The notes: generated from the sequence alone by a model not told the origin. 64,000 nucleotides of DNA from Sphingomonas paeninsulae (GCF_003660165.1 NZ_CP032829.1:806001-870000); one strand, 5' to 3'. Shown: positions 18,754-27,326, counted from the first letter of the stretch. Translations and numbers: made by a program.

Positions 18754-19503
18754 ATGAATTATGGTTTTGAAGGACGGGTCGCGCTGGTGACCGGAGCGGG
18801 CGGCGGAATCGGTCGCGCCACAGCGATCGCCTTCGCTGCATCGGGAGCATCGGTTGTTGTATCTGACATCGCTGAGGAAGGAGGACGGGAAACCGTCGAA
18901 CTCATCGTAAAAGCTGGCGGCCGCGCACTTTTTCAACGGTGCAATGTTGCTGACCCGGAAGATGTAAAGGCGTTGATCAATCACACGATCACTGAATTTG
19001 GCGCTCTCGACTTCGCCCATAATAACGCGGGCATCAACAGTCCGACGGCCAACGAATATGAGGACGACGTCTGGGCACGCAGCCTGTCGATCAACCTGTC
19101 AGGCATCATGTATTGTATGCGCGAGGAAGCAGAGGCGATGCTCAAGCGCGGCAAGGGTGCCATCGTCAACACCGCTTCCATCAACGGGCTTGTCGGCAAC
19201 GGCGCACAACCTGCCTATGTTGCGGCCAAGCATGGCGTGGTTGGCCTTACTCGTCACGGCGCGCTGCGCTGGGCCAAAAATGGCATTCGCGTCAACGCCG
19301 TGTGCCCCGGCGTTATCGAAACTCCGATGACAGCACCGCTCACATCAAACCCAGAAATGCGCAAGGTTCTGGATGGCATGACTCCGATGGGTCGCATGGG
19401 TCAACCCGAAGAAATCGCCGCAGCGGTGCTCTGGCTTTGCTCCGATCAGGCCAGTTTCGTTACTGGCCATCCTCTGGTCGTCGACGGCGGTGCCACCGCC
19501 TGA
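18754..19503 (+). CDS. classical short-chain dehydrogenase/reductase
   Basis: A 249-aa NAD(P)-dependent oxidoreductase of the FabG-like classical SDR class. Cofactor loop TGAGGGIGRATA near residue 13, acidic VVSDIA after beta-2 (suggesting NAD preference), NNAGIN, catalytic Ser in NTASINGL and YVAAKHGVVG with the Tyr/Lys pair, then CPGVIETPM and the C-terminal VDGGATA. The start ATG 18754 is preferred because AAGGA lies eight bases upstream. Probably an alcohol/ketone interconversion in the catabolic block; the substrate is unknown. Confidence 0.88.
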   Translation: MNYGFEGRVALVTGAGGGIGRATAIAFAASGASVVVSDIAEEGGRETVELIVKAGGRALFQRCNVADPEDVKALINHTITEFGALDFAHNNAGINSPTANEYEDDVWARSLSINLSGIMYCMREEAEAMLKRGKGAIVNTASINGLVGNGAQPAYVAAKHGVVGLTRHGALRWAKNGIRVNAVCPGVIETPMTAPLTSNPEMRKVLDGMTPMGRMGQPEEIAAAVLWLCSDQASFVTGHPLVVDGGATA

Positions 19504-19524
19504 ACGACGAGGTGGCACCGCATT

Positions 19525-19559
19525 CTACGGGGTGGTCCTGATCGGGACCGCCCCCGTAG
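19525..19559. terminator. hairpin between convergent SDR and Lrp genes
   Basis: CTACGGGG (19525-19532) pairs with CCCCGTAG (19552-19559), and the inner GGTCC pairs with GGACC. It lacks a T-tract on either strand, so it is a weak or factor-assisted terminator shared by convergent genes. Confidence 0.45.
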
Positions 19560-19626
19560 CACGCCATCAAACTGCAACTGGAAATCGCCGATAGGCACGG
19601 GGTTTGCAGAATTGTTATTCTACACA

Positions 19627-20124
19627 TCAAGCCAGGTTGGGCGCGCCCTCCGTGGTCACCAAGTCCGTGATGCGCACGATCCGCGGATTATATTTGACGG
19701 TTTTAACTGCGATCGAGGTTTCGATATGGTGGACACCCGGCAACGATAATATCTGTTCCGACGCCAGTTCATGCAATTGATCGAGATCGTCGAACAGGCA
19801 AATGGTCAGAATATTGAATCGGCCCATGGTAATCATCACCGCCTTCACCATCGGCAATTCAGAAATCTTCTGCCCGATCTCACGCGCATTCTGAATTTCC
19901 GCCTGAACACCGACAAAAGCGAGCTTGGCGGAATTGGCGAGCCCGAGGCTGGTGATCGCGGTAAAAGCGATCATTCCATCCTGCTGCAGCCGCTTGATCC
20001 GTCCGCGCACCGTCCCTTCGGTGACTTTAAGATCAGCCGCTATCTTGCGGTTCGACACGCGCGCGTCACGCGCCAATATTTCGATTAACTGCCTGTCGAG
20101 TTCATCAAGTTGCGGCGTGCTCAT
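19627..20124 (-). CDS. Lrp/AsnC family transcriptional regulator (second of a tandem pair)
   Basis: A 165-aa regulator. The N-terminal winged HTH (LDELDRQLIEILARDARVSN, then VTEGTVRGRIKRLQQDG) is followed by an AsnC/RAM ligand-binding domain (AFVGVQAEIQNAREIGQKI ... FNILTICLFDD). Family members form dimers to octamers and sense amino acids or related small molecules. The ATG at 20124 starts one base after the stop of the neighbouring Lrp gene, so the two are translated together. The pair is a candidate regulator of the surrounding block; this is inferred from position only. Confidence 0.87.
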   Translation of the reverse strand: MSTPQLDELDRQLIEILARDARVSNRKIAADLKVTEGTVRGRIKRLQQDGMIAFTAITSLGLANSAKLAFVGVQAEIQNAREIGQKISELPMVKAVMITMGRFNILTICLFDDLDQLHELASEQILSLPGVHHIETSIAVKTVKYNPRIVRITDLVTTEGAPNLA

Positions 20125-20125
20125 A

Positions 20126-20599
20126 TCATTCCCTCGCCTCGATCGGCGCCACATCAAAGTGGTATTTGAGGACATCGAGCGCAATCGCCGGAGTAATCGA
20201 GCGGATACCGCGCACGTTCGCGAATTTGGCCGACATGAGATTCGACAGTTCGTCAAAATCACGCAGCACGACCAACAGGTCGATGTCGTAACGTCCCGTG
20301 ACCAGATGTGCAGCGAACACTTCCGGAAAAGCTGCCAGTTCCTCGGCCACTTCGGATGCCGGTCGCCCCTTCACTTCTATCACCATCTGCATGAGCACAT
20401 TATAACCATGCGCCGCAAAGTCCGACACCGCGACCACACGCAGCTTATTGGCATCCTCCAGGCGGCGAATGCGTGCCGAAACGGTCGCCGCCGTCAGGTC
20501 GAGCATGTCGGCAATCTGCTGATTGGTCGCTCGCCCGTTGGCCCGCAGAAGCTCTACGATCTTCCAATCGACGTTATCGACGGCGAAACGATCACCCAT
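20126..20599 (-). CDS. Lrp/AsnC family transcriptional regulator (first of a tandem pair)
   Basis: A 157-aa regulator with N-terminal HTH (NVDWKIVELLRANGRATNQQ, then LTAATVSARIRRLEDAN) and a RAM domain (VLMQMVIEVKGRPASEVAEE ... YDIDLLVVLRDFDEL). It is clearly diverged from its partner downstream, so the two could form hetero-oligomers or sense different ligands. The ATG at 20599 (MGDRFAVDNVDWK) is chosen as the family-typical start. The upstream gap 20600-20823 holds no other gene that I can see. Confidence 0.87.
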   Translation of the reverse strand: MGDRFAVDNVDWKIVELLRANGRATNQQIADMLDLTAATVSARIRRLEDANKLRVVAVSDFAAHGYNVLMQMVIEVKGRPASEVAEELAAFPEVFAAHLVTGRYDIDLLVVLRDFDELSNLMSAKFANVRGIRSITPAIALDVLKYHFDVAPIEARE

Positions 20600-20823
20600 G
20601 CGTTTACCTGATCCCTTGTTAGTTGGCACCTGCCCCCCTGTTCTAATAAAGGTCAACTGGAATGTGCATCACGCCCCCGCACAGTCGACGACGTTGCGGA
20701 CGCACCGAGTTCGTGTCCCATCATCGCGAGACTAAAGCCAACTTGTAGCGCGGATAGCGATGGTCACCGACCGACGCAAAGCGGATTATCGGAACATCCG
20801 GTTCGGGGACCGAAAGCACCGCC

Positions 20824-22125
20824 TCATCCCGCCGCGGCCGTGGAGCGCACCCGCACACTCAATGCTTCGTCCAGCGCATCCAGCGCCGCCCGGCCCCGCT
20901 CCACCTTTATGCTTGCCAGCCATCCAAACAGCGCGGCCAGAAATCCGAACGGAATGACGACGCTGAGCGCAATCCGAAGCGAATGAATATCGTTGCCGAG
21001 CGACTCGCTGATTACGCCAACCGCCCATGGTCCGACACAAAAGCCGATCAGAGTCGTTACCGACAGGAACAGGGCCGTTGCGCCCGCACGGATGCGACCG
21101 GGCAATATATATTGCAGCGTCGCCAGGAAACCGACCGACCACCCGCCACCCAACAGGCCGGCGGGAATGGCGAGCAATCGGGCAACAGCAAAGCTGTCGG
21201 CCCAGGTCGCAACGAGGATCGCCATCGTCGCGGCACCCACCGCAATGGCGGAAAGCCGTGCTGGCCAGACCATGCCCCGACGCGACATCCGGTCGGAAAT
21301 GGCTCCGAACGAGAGCATACCGATTATACCCGACAGCCCGAAATTTACCGCAAACGTCGTTTTGGCAACCACCGGATCAAGCCCGTAACTGCGCGCAAAC
21401 AACTCCGGCCCCCAATAGCCGAAAGCGACGCCCGACAACGCTCCACAGGCAAAGGCCAGCATCATCCATACATAAGCCGGCGTGGCACCGAGCGCCCGCA
21501 CCAGCGCCATGAACGGCATGGCTACGCCCGTGCGTCCACCAGACGAAACGCGCTCCGGCTCGCGGATCACAAGCAAAGCCACGATCGCCAGCACCACGCC
21601 GATGCCACCCATGAGATAAAATGCGCTGCGCCATTCGAAATGCGCAGCAATGGCGGGTCCACCGCCCTGACCTGCGATCTGACCAATATAAGTCGCAAGC
21701 CCCAAGATCGCGAAAGCCATGCCCCGACGTTCGGCACGAAAATAGTCGGACAGCAGCGAATAAGCTGGCGCAACAAAAGCCGCTTCACCGACCCCAACTC
21801 CGACCCGCGCCAATGACAAGTCCAAAAGACTGGTCGCCAGTCCCGTCGCTGCGGTCGCGCAACTCCAGAGCAAGCAGCCTATGGCGATGATCCGAACGCG
21901 CGACCACCGATCCGCCAGTCGGGCGAATGGAACGCCGAGCACCACATAAAGCAGCACGAAAGCCGGCCCCATCAACAGGCCCATCGTTCCGTCGCCAACG
22001 CCGAATTCAGCCTTGATCGGCCCGACCAGTCCCGTGATCAGATAACGGTCGGCAAAGCTGAAAATATAGATAAACAACAGCGTCGCGAGAACGACCCAGG
22101 GATTGGAAGCGCGGGTCATGGGCAT
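20824..22125 (-). CDS. MFS transporter, spinster-like
   Basis: A 433-aa permease with 12 hydrophobic helices. The motif after helix 2 is GVPFARLADRWSRVRII (MFS motif A variant), and the N-terminal YIFSFADRYLITGLVGPIK resembles spinster-type carriers common in sphingomonad catabolic islands. It likely imports or exports a substrate or intermediate across the inner membrane. AGGAGG lies just before; the ATGs at 22125 and 22119 are both possible, 22119 having the better spacing. It is downstream of the SDR at 22134 in one operon, the SDR stop being eight bases away. Confidence 0.87.
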   Translation of the reverse strand: MPMTRASNPWVVLATLLFIYIFSFADRYLITGLVGPIKAEFGVGDGTMGLLMGPAFVLLYVVLGVPFARLADRWSRVRIIAIGCLLWSCATAATGLATSLLDLSLARVGVGVGEAAFVAPAYSLLSDYFRAERRGMAFAILGLATYIGQIAGQGGGPAIAAHFEWRSAFYLMGGIGVVLAIVALLVIREPERVSSGGRTGVAMPFMALVRALGATPAYVWMMLAFACGALSGVAFGYWGPELFARSYGLDPVVAKTTFAVNFGLSGIIGMLSFGAISDRMSRRGMVWPARLSAIAVGAATMAILVATWADSFAVARLLAIPAGLLGGGWSVGFLATLQYILPGRIRAGATALFLSVTTLIGFCVGPWAVGVISESLGNDIHSLRIALSVVIPFGFLAALFGWLASIKVERGRAALDALDEALSVRVRSTAAAG

Positions 22126-22133
22126 TTACCTCC

Positions 22134-22892
22134 TCAATCGCGAAACAGCGATCCGCCATTGACGTGCCACAACTGGCCATTGACCCACGCGCTGTCTTCC
22201 GACGCCAGAAAGGCGACAGCCGCCGCGATATCCTCTGGCTGGCCGAGCCGCCGATGAGGCACGGTGCGCAGCATTGAGGTGACATATTCGTCGGTCAGAT
22301 GCTCCGCCACTGCCTCGGTCAGGACCACGCCCGGACAAATGCCGTTGGCGCGAATGCCCTTCTTGCCGTATTTGCGCGCAACGTGGCGGACAAGGGCGTG
22401 AACCGCGTTCTTTGTCATTGGATAGGCAACCTGCAACGGATTGCCTCCGATCGCCGCACCGGAAGACGTATAGATCATCGCTCCGCCACCGCTCTCGATC
22501 AGCACGGGCAAGGCGGCCTGGGTCGCGAGGAAATGGCTCTTGGCGTTAATCGCGAAGGATCGATCCAGCACTTCTTCGGTGCAATTCAGCACGTCGATGT
22601 CACCTTCTGTCCCGCCCGCAAGGTTGGAATGATAGAAGTTGAGCGCACCGAACTCGTCGATCGCCATTGCCACGATGGCAGCCTGCGATGCTGCTTTGGT
22701 TCCATCAAGATGCACGCCAACCGCCTTGCCACCGCCACCACGGATGGCGGCGGCCGTATCAACCGCCCATTGTTCGACGATATCGCCAATGACGACGCTC
22801 GCACCTTCCTCAGCAAGACGCCGCGCTGTCGCGGCACCGATGCCTCGTCCGCCGCCCGCCACCACGCCTACCTTGCCAGCTAATCCGCGCAC
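22134..22892 (-). CDS. classical short-chain dehydrogenase/reductase
   Basis: A 252-aa SDR. Cofactor loop GGGRGIGAATARRL, acidic VVIGDIVEQW (NAD-type), catalytic Ser in YTSSGAAIG and AYPMTKNAV with Tyr/Lys, C-terminal HVNGGSLF. The usual NNAG is replaced by SNLAGG, which changes the structural Asn segment. The start is the GTG at 22892, six bases after GGAG; the upstream TTG at 22904 would itself contain that ribosome site. First gene of an operon with the MFS transporter. Confidence 0.85.
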   Translation of the reverse strand: MRGLAGKVGVVAGGGRGIGAATARRLAEEGASVVIGDIVEQWAVDTAAAIRGGGGKAVGVHLDGTKAASQAAIVAMAIDEFGALNFYHSNLAGGTEGDIDVLNCTEEVLDRSFAINAKSHFLATQAALPVLIESGGGAMIYTSSGAAIGGNPLQVAYPMTKNAVHALVRHVARKYGKKGIRANGICPGVVLTEAVAEHLTDEYVTSMLRTVPHRRLGQPEDIAAAVAFLASEDSAWVNGQLWHVNGGSLFRD

Positions 22893-22908
22893 TTCCGTCT
22901 CCAATGCA

Positions 22909-22985
22909 ATTTATGCGTTATTTTCTAGAATTATTTATACGCGTTACACGGGCGTATTCAAGTTAATACTTTTGATTTGCGTAAT
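22909..22985 (-). promoter_or_regulatory. promoter of the SDR-MFS operon with three TACGC-type elements
   Basis: Leftward: TTGAAT (22961-22956), 16 bases, TATAAA (22939-22934). TAACGCG (22946-22940) abuts the -10, as in the TonB and 24974 promoters. Further copies are AATAACGCATAA (22922-22911) and ATTACGCAA (22985-22977), one on each side of the promoter, which would suit cooperative repressor binding. Confidence 0.6.
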
Positions 22986-23009
22986 CCACGTCCGTCGTCG
23001 GAAAGTCGA

Positions 23010-24530
23010 TCAGAGTATCGGCCGCCGATCCTTCCAGGGCGCAGCTTTCTCCAGTTGGCCCGCCAGACGAAACAGCGTCGCTTCGTCGCCGTAACGCCCC
23101 ATGAACATCACGCCGATGGGCAGCCCCGTGCTCGACATGCTGAGCGGCACCGACATGGCCGGCTGGCCGGTCATATTGGCAAGCTGGGTGAAGGGAGAGA
23201 AGGTCGCCGCGCGCTCGCCCCAATGCATGAAATCAGTATCGGGTGAGAGGTTGATCCGCCCGATCGCGAGCGGCGGCGCACCGAGCGTGGGCGACAGGAT
23301 TACGTCGTAGTTCGCCATGAACCGCGCCACCGCCAGCGCTGCGGTCTGAAGCGTGTTATTGGCGCGGGCAAAATCCATTCCCGTGGTTTTCTGCCCATAG
23401 GCGACGAAGTCCCGCGTGATCTGTTCCAGCACATCGGGTCCGATCGCCACACCCGTAGCTTTCGCACGGTCGAGCATATCGGCAGCGACCGACGACGCGA
23501 TCAGCACGAAGCTGGCCCCACCCAGCGCAGCCGCATCGATTGGCGGCGCAGCTTCCTCAACATGATGCCCAAGGCTTTCGCACAGCCGCGCCGCCGCCCG
23601 CGCAGCTTCGACACATTCCGGATCGATCGGGCTACCCGTCGCAGATTTCAACATCAGCGCCACGCGCAACCGCTGCGGCGCTTTCGTCACCTGCGACAGA
23701 AAACTCTCGCCGGGCGTCGGCGCCGCATAACGGCTACCCAGTTCCGGCCCCTGCGTCGCATCAAGGATAGCCGCCGAATCGCGCACGCTGCGAGATACGG
23801 CATGATGAACCGACAGACCCGCCCAGCCCTCGGTACGCGGTGGCCCCATTGGCACACGCCCCCGACTCGGCTTCAAGCCAAAAAGTCCGCAACAGGATGC
23901 CGGAATACGGATGGAGCCTCCGCCATCTGTGGCGTGAGCCGCGGGCAGCACACCCGCTGCCACCGCCGCCGCCGCTCCGCCCGACGATCCGCCGGTGGTA
24001 TGAGCCGGGTTCCACGGGTTGCGGGTATCACCGGTCAGTTTATTCTCGGTCGTGCCTGTCAGGCCCAGTTCGGGCACTGTGGTCTTGCCAAAAACGACAA
24101 AACCCGCCCGCTCGATCCGGTTGACCAATTCCGATGTAACATCGGGCCGGTAGCCCTTGAAGAAACGGCTACCATTTTCGGTAGGCAGACCCGCGATATA
24201 GGTATTGAGATCCTTCAGCAGCCAGGGAGCGCCGGTAAACGGCCCCTGTGGCAGACCTTTGGCGATCGCCGCCCGACCATAAGCATAATGCCTCTGGGCA
24301 ATGAAGTTGAAACGCGGGTTGAGCGCCTCCGCTCGGGCGATCGCGCGGTCCAGCAACTCCGTTGGCGACACCTGTCGCTTGCGGACCAGTTCGGCGAGCC
24401 CCAGCGCATCATGGCTATCGAGCGGATCGGCGGCCTTTACCGCCGCGCCAGTCGAAATATTCGCCATGCCCAGCGCCGCCGCGCCACTCGCCACAATCTC
24501 GCGGCGAGTCATGCCCCTGCCTTCGCCCAT
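23010..24530 (-). CDS. amidase signature family hydrolase with Tat-type signal
   Basis: A 506-aa amidase. The Ser-cisSer-Lys triad regions are visible: Lys in PWLLKDLNTY, GGSSGGAAAAVAAG, and DGGGSIRIPASCCGLFGLKPS. The N-terminus carries a twin-arginine motif followed by a hydrophobic stretch (MTRREIVASGAAALGMANI), so export is likely. It hydrolyses an amide or possibly an ester; NylA-type cyclic amide hydrolases are similar in layout. I chose ATG 24530 (AGGAG six bases upstream); ATG 24512, which overlaps the stop of a preceding small ORF as ATGA, is an alternative. No partner gene follows in the same direction. Confidence 0.87.
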   Translation of the reverse strand: MGEGRGMTRREIVASGAAALGMANISTGAAVKAADPLDSHDALGLAELVRKRQVSPTELLDRAIARAEALNPRFNFIAQRHYAYGRAAIAKGLPQGPFTGAPWLLKDLNTYIAGLPTENGSRFFKGYRPDVTSELVNRIERAGFVVFGKTTVPELGLTGTTENKLTGDTRNPWNPAHTTGGSSGGAAAAVAAGVLPAAHATDGGGSIRIPASCCGLFGLKPSRGRVPMGPPRTEGWAGLSVHHAVSRSVRDSAAILDATQGPELGSRYAAPTPGESFLSQVTKAPQRLRVALMLKSATGSPIDPECVEAARAAARLCESLGHHVEEAAPPIDAAALGGASFVLIASSVAADMLDRAKATGVAIGPDVLEQITRDFVAYGQKTTGMDFARANNTLQTAALAVARFMANYDVILSPTLGAPPLAIGRINLSPDTDFMHWGERAATFSPFTQLANMTGQPAMSVPLSMSSTGLPIGVMFMGRYGDEATLFRLAGQLEKAAPWKDRRPIL

Positions 24531-24625
24531 ATCCTGCTCCTCAGCCCTGCGCATAATAGCGCGAAAAAGCGTGTGCGGAATTGCGGGGTCAGCCCAGTGA
24601 CAGGAGCCACATTCGCTTCAGACAT
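24509..24625 (-). CDS. 38-aa ORF upstream of and overlapping the amidase
   Basis: An ATG at 24625 with GGAGAGGG four bases upstream begins MSEANVAPVTGLTPQFRT and ends WAKAGA. Its TGA overlaps an in-frame amidase ATG (24512) as ATGA. The ribosome site is better than the amidase's own. It may be a leader peptide that couples translation, or the true N-terminal end of a small coexpressed protein. I recognise no family. Confidence 0.4.
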   Translation of the reverse strand: MSEANVAPVTGLTPQFRTRFFALLCAGLRSRIWAKAGA

Positions 24626-24973
24626 TTGACCCTCTCCGATTCAACGCATCATTTTTATTGATTGGACGATATTACACTATTTGCGAAATTCAAGCTTATT
24701 TTGATTACGCATTATTCAGAAAAAACGCCTTTTATACCAACAAGCGCGAAAAATATGATCATTGACCTCTTTCATTGCTTGCTACTGCACACCCCGGCCA
24801 GCGTCGCGATCAAAACTGGCGACAATCATCACTCACCCGATATATTCGTAATTTACATGCCTTTAAGATACGCATACAATCAGTATCAACAGGTCGCGCA
24901 TGTTGATTGCGTTTTGACCGGAAAAATATGTCGGACACATAAATCAAGACATTATTAAAGGATCGGATTGCTG
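24626..24973. promoter_or_regulatory. AT-rich divergent control region, amidase / SDR
   Basis: This 348-base gap has no convincing gene. On the plus strand TTTACA (24852-24857), 17 bases and TACAAT (24875-24880) form a near-consensus promoter for the SDR at 24974, with GATACGCA (24867-24874) directly ahead of the -10. ATTACGCATT lies at 24704-24713 on the amidase side. The block from TACGCATACAA onward matches the TonB promoter almost base for base. Confidence 0.6.
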
Positions 24974-25747
24974 ATGAGTCAGGATTTTTCAGGCCAGGTC
25001 GCCATCGTCACAGGTGGTAGCGACGGCATCGGCCTCGCGACCGCCGCACTGCTCGTGCGCCGTGGCGCGCAGGTTGTCATTTGCGGACGTCGACAGGAAC
25101 AGCTCGATAAAGCGCTGGCCCGAATCGCGAGCGAAGGCGGCAAGGCAGAAGCGATCCAGCTCGACGTCTCGGACGATGTGGCCTTTACCGCGATGGTCGA
25201 GGGCGTCGGTCAGAAATATGGCCGTCTCGACATGATGGTCAATAATGCCATGTCCGCTCACTATGCTCCGATTTCCCAGCTAACGCTGGAACAGTGGCGC
25301 AAGGATTTCACGGTCAATGCCGACGCTGTCTTCGTCGGCACCAAGGCCGCGATGAAAGTCATGGCGGCGGCCGGCAAGGGAGCCATCGTCAATATTTCTT
25401 CGACCTGCGGCATTCGCGCGACCCCCAACATGTCGAGCTATTCTGCGTCAAAGGCTGCGCTTATCCAGTTCACAGCCGTCGCCGCGATGGAAGGTGCCCG
25501 GTTAGGCATCCGTGTCAACGCCATCGTACCGGGTCAGGTGCAAACCGCCGGAACGGAAGATTTTGCCGCTCGCGCGCCGGAAATCGCGGGCAAGACGATG
25601 GACGCCATCCCCATGGGCCGTGGCGGTCGCCCGGAGGAGTTGGCAGAAGCCATCGTCTTTATGCTTTCCGACGCCGCAAGCTATATTACCGGCGCGGCGC
25701 TGCCCGTCGATGGTGGCAAGGCGGCGCAGCTTTACATGCCGGGCTGA
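24974..25747 (+). CDS. classical short-chain dehydrogenase/reductase
   Basis: A 257-aa SDR. TGGSDGIGLATAALL cofactor loop, CGRRQEQ after beta-2 (basic residues suggest NADP preference), NNAMSAHY in place of NNAG, catalytic NISSTCG and SSYSASKAAL, then VPGQVQTAG and a C-terminal PVDGGKAAQLY. The ATG at 24974 is chosen as family-typical; an in-frame TTG precedes it. It is followed 71 bases later by another SDR in the same direction, so the two probably act on consecutive intermediates. Confidence 0.87.
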   Translation: MSQDFSGQVAIVTGGSDGIGLATAALLVRRGAQVVICGRRQEQLDKALARIASEGGKAEAIQLDVSDDVAFTAMVEGVGQKYGRLDMMVNNAMSAHYAPISQLTLEQWRKDFTVNADAVFVGTKAAMKVMAAAGKGAIVNISSTCGIRATPNMSSYSASKAALIQFTAVAAMEGARLGIRVNAIVPGQVQTAGTEDFAARAPEIAGKTMDAIPMGRGGRPEELAEAIVFMLSDAASYITGAALPVDGGKAAQLYMPG

Positions 25748-25818
25748 CACCGCCTTGATCGGCGCAAAAAAATAAAGCGTGCGCCAAAGGTGACACGCCA
25801 AATAATTGAGGAGAATGA

Positions 25819-26634
25819 ATGATGGCAGGACGTCTGGACGGCCGCGCGGCGATCGTGACCGGCGCGGGGCGCGGCATCGGTCGCGCCATAGTCGAACGGC
25901 TGGTGGCAGAGGGCGCGCAGGTCGCCGCGCTGGACCTCAATCCGGGTGAGGTTGAAACCCTTTCCGGCGTGCTGCCGATCGCCTGCAACGTCGCCGACTC
26001 TGCATCGGTGGCAAAAGCGATCGCCGTCGCGCGAGAAAGCTTCGGCCGACTCGACATAGCGGTCAATAACGCCGGCATCGGCCGTGCGGCCGGTGACGGG
26101 TCGGACGAATTTTACGGCGCAATGGCCGCTCGAGAAGCCGAGGTCGCAGAGAAAGGCAGTTCCACCATCTTCGTGGATCAGTTGATTCACATGGAGGACG
26201 ATGGCTGGGCGGGCGTCATGGCCGTCAACCTCAACGGCACCTTCTATGTCTGTCGCGAATTTGCCCGCCAGCAGGCGAGGGACGGCCGTGCAGGCGCAAT
26301 CATCAATGTCAGTTCGACCAGCGCACAGTCGGGCGAAGGAAGCACCCATTACGTCGCCAGCAAGGCGGCGGTAATCGGCCTCACGCGGCAGTTGGCGCGC
26401 GAGTTGGCACCCCGCAAGATCCGGGTCAACGCCATCGCCCCCGGCCCTACCGACACCCCGATCATGCAGGGCATTCCCGATGCGTGGATCAAGTCGATGG
26501 AACAGTCCGTGCCACTGGGTCGAATGGCCGACCCGGCCGAAATCGCCGCGGCCGTCGCCTTTTTGGCCAGCGACGACGCCAGCTTCGTCAATGGCTCCGT
26601 CCTCGCAGTTAACGGTGCCAGTTACTATATCTGA
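25819..26634 (+). CDS. classical short-chain dehydrogenase/reductase with an internal insertion
   Basis: A 271-aa SDR with TGAGRGIGRAIVERL, ALDLNPGE (acidic, NAD-type), NNAGIGRA, catalytic VSSTSAQSG and THYVASKAAV, PGPTDTPIM and C-terminal VNGASYYI. Between NNAG and the alpha-5 helix it carries about 25-30 extra residues (GDGSDEFYGAM ... STIFVDQLIHMEDD), which would sit over the substrate pocket. GAGGAG lies six bases before the ATG at 25819; ATG 25822 is the alternative. Confidence 0.87.
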   Translation: MMAGRLDGRAAIVTGAGRGIGRAIVERLVAEGAQVAALDLNPGEVETLSGVLPIACNVADSASVAKAIAVARESFGRLDIAVNNAGIGRAAGDGSDEFYGAMAAREAEVAEKGSSTIFVDQLIHMEDDGWAGVMAVNLNGTFYVCREFARQQARDGRAGAIINVSSTSAQSGEGSTHYVASKAAVIGLTRQLARELAPRKIRVNAIAPGPTDTPIMQGIPDAWIKSMEQSVPLGRMADPAEIAAAVAFLASDDASFVNGSVLAVNGASYYI

Positions 26635-26640
26635 ACGGGT

Positions 26641-26660
26641 CGGGAGGCAAAAGCCTCCCG
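26641..26660. terminator. hairpin between convergent SDR and SnoaL-like genes
   Basis: CGGGAGGC-AAAA-GCCTCCCG, an 8-bp perfect stem. There is no T-tract, but its placement between two convergent stops fits a bidirectional stop signal. Confidence 0.5.
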
Positions 26661-26675
26661 GTCCATCCTTGCGGC

Positions 26676-27326
26676 TTACTCCGCCCGCACCTTGACCTTC
26701 GGTGCCGCCGCACCCCGTCGCATGGCGTTCAGGAACCCCTCCAGTGGCGCAGGCTCGGCGACCGGGCCACCGTGATCGTCGGCACGCGCCCAGAACTCGG
26801 CATAACTCGGGAAAAGCTTGTGGAAGTTTCCCGCTACCCACTCAGTATCAGGCCAGCGCATCTTGCGCTCGCCAATGGGCGGCTTGTTCAGGTCGGTCGC
26901 GTACCAATACAGCGGCAGCCGTCGCGCGAAATACCAGCGCAGGCCGTCCGGTCCGGCGGCACGGACATAATCATCCACGTACATCATCTGCATGATGACC
27001 CATTCGTCGCCGGTTTCATGCTCGTTCTTGGAATAGACTATTCCATGAGCATGGTCCGGATCGTCGAATTCGATCACATGCCCGCCAATGTGATGGGACG
27101 TGCCGGTAAAGGGCGAACGCAGGGTCCCGTCCATATAACTCCGTAGCGCCATGCGGCCCGACGCGTCTCGACCGACGCGCACATCGTCCGGAAAAAGCGA
27201 AACCATCGCGTCCATGTCCCGCATGTCGAGCGCCAGCGCATATTTGGCTGGCAATTGCCGGATTGCATCAAGCGATTCCAGGCGATCCACGCGCGCAAGC
27301 AGCGTTTCCGATTCTACAGGCCCCAT
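26676..27326 (-). CDS. SnoaL/NTF2-like family protein
   Basis: A 216-aa protein of the NTF2-like cone fold. RLESLDAIRQLPAKYALALD begins the first helix, followed by DMDAMVSLFPDDVRV and the strand region TSHHIGGHVIEFDD. Bacterial relatives include SnoaL-type isomerases, scytalone-dehydratase-like enzymes and ring-hydroxylase small subunits; no catalytic assignment can be made from this alone. Its place beside four SDRs and two ene-reductases fits a dehydratase or isomerase in the same pathway. The start ATG 27326 has AAAGG four to five bases upstream. Confidence 0.75.
   Translation of the reverse strand: MGPVESETLLARVDRLESLDAIRQLPAKYALALDMRDMDAMVSLFPDDVRVGRDASGRMALRSYMDGTLRSPFTGTSHHIGGHVIEFDDPDHAHGIVYSKNEHETGDEWVIMQMMYVDDYVRAAGPDGLRWYFARRLPLYWYATDLNKPPIGERKMRWPDTEWVAGNFHKLFPSYAEFWARADDHGGPVAEPAPLEGFLNAMRRGAAAPKVKVRAE

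Noticed and set aside
24662-24958. 98-aa rightward frame in the amidase-SDR gap
   Set aside because: AT-rich, no ribosome site, protein without family features, and it covers the promoter of the SDR at 24974.
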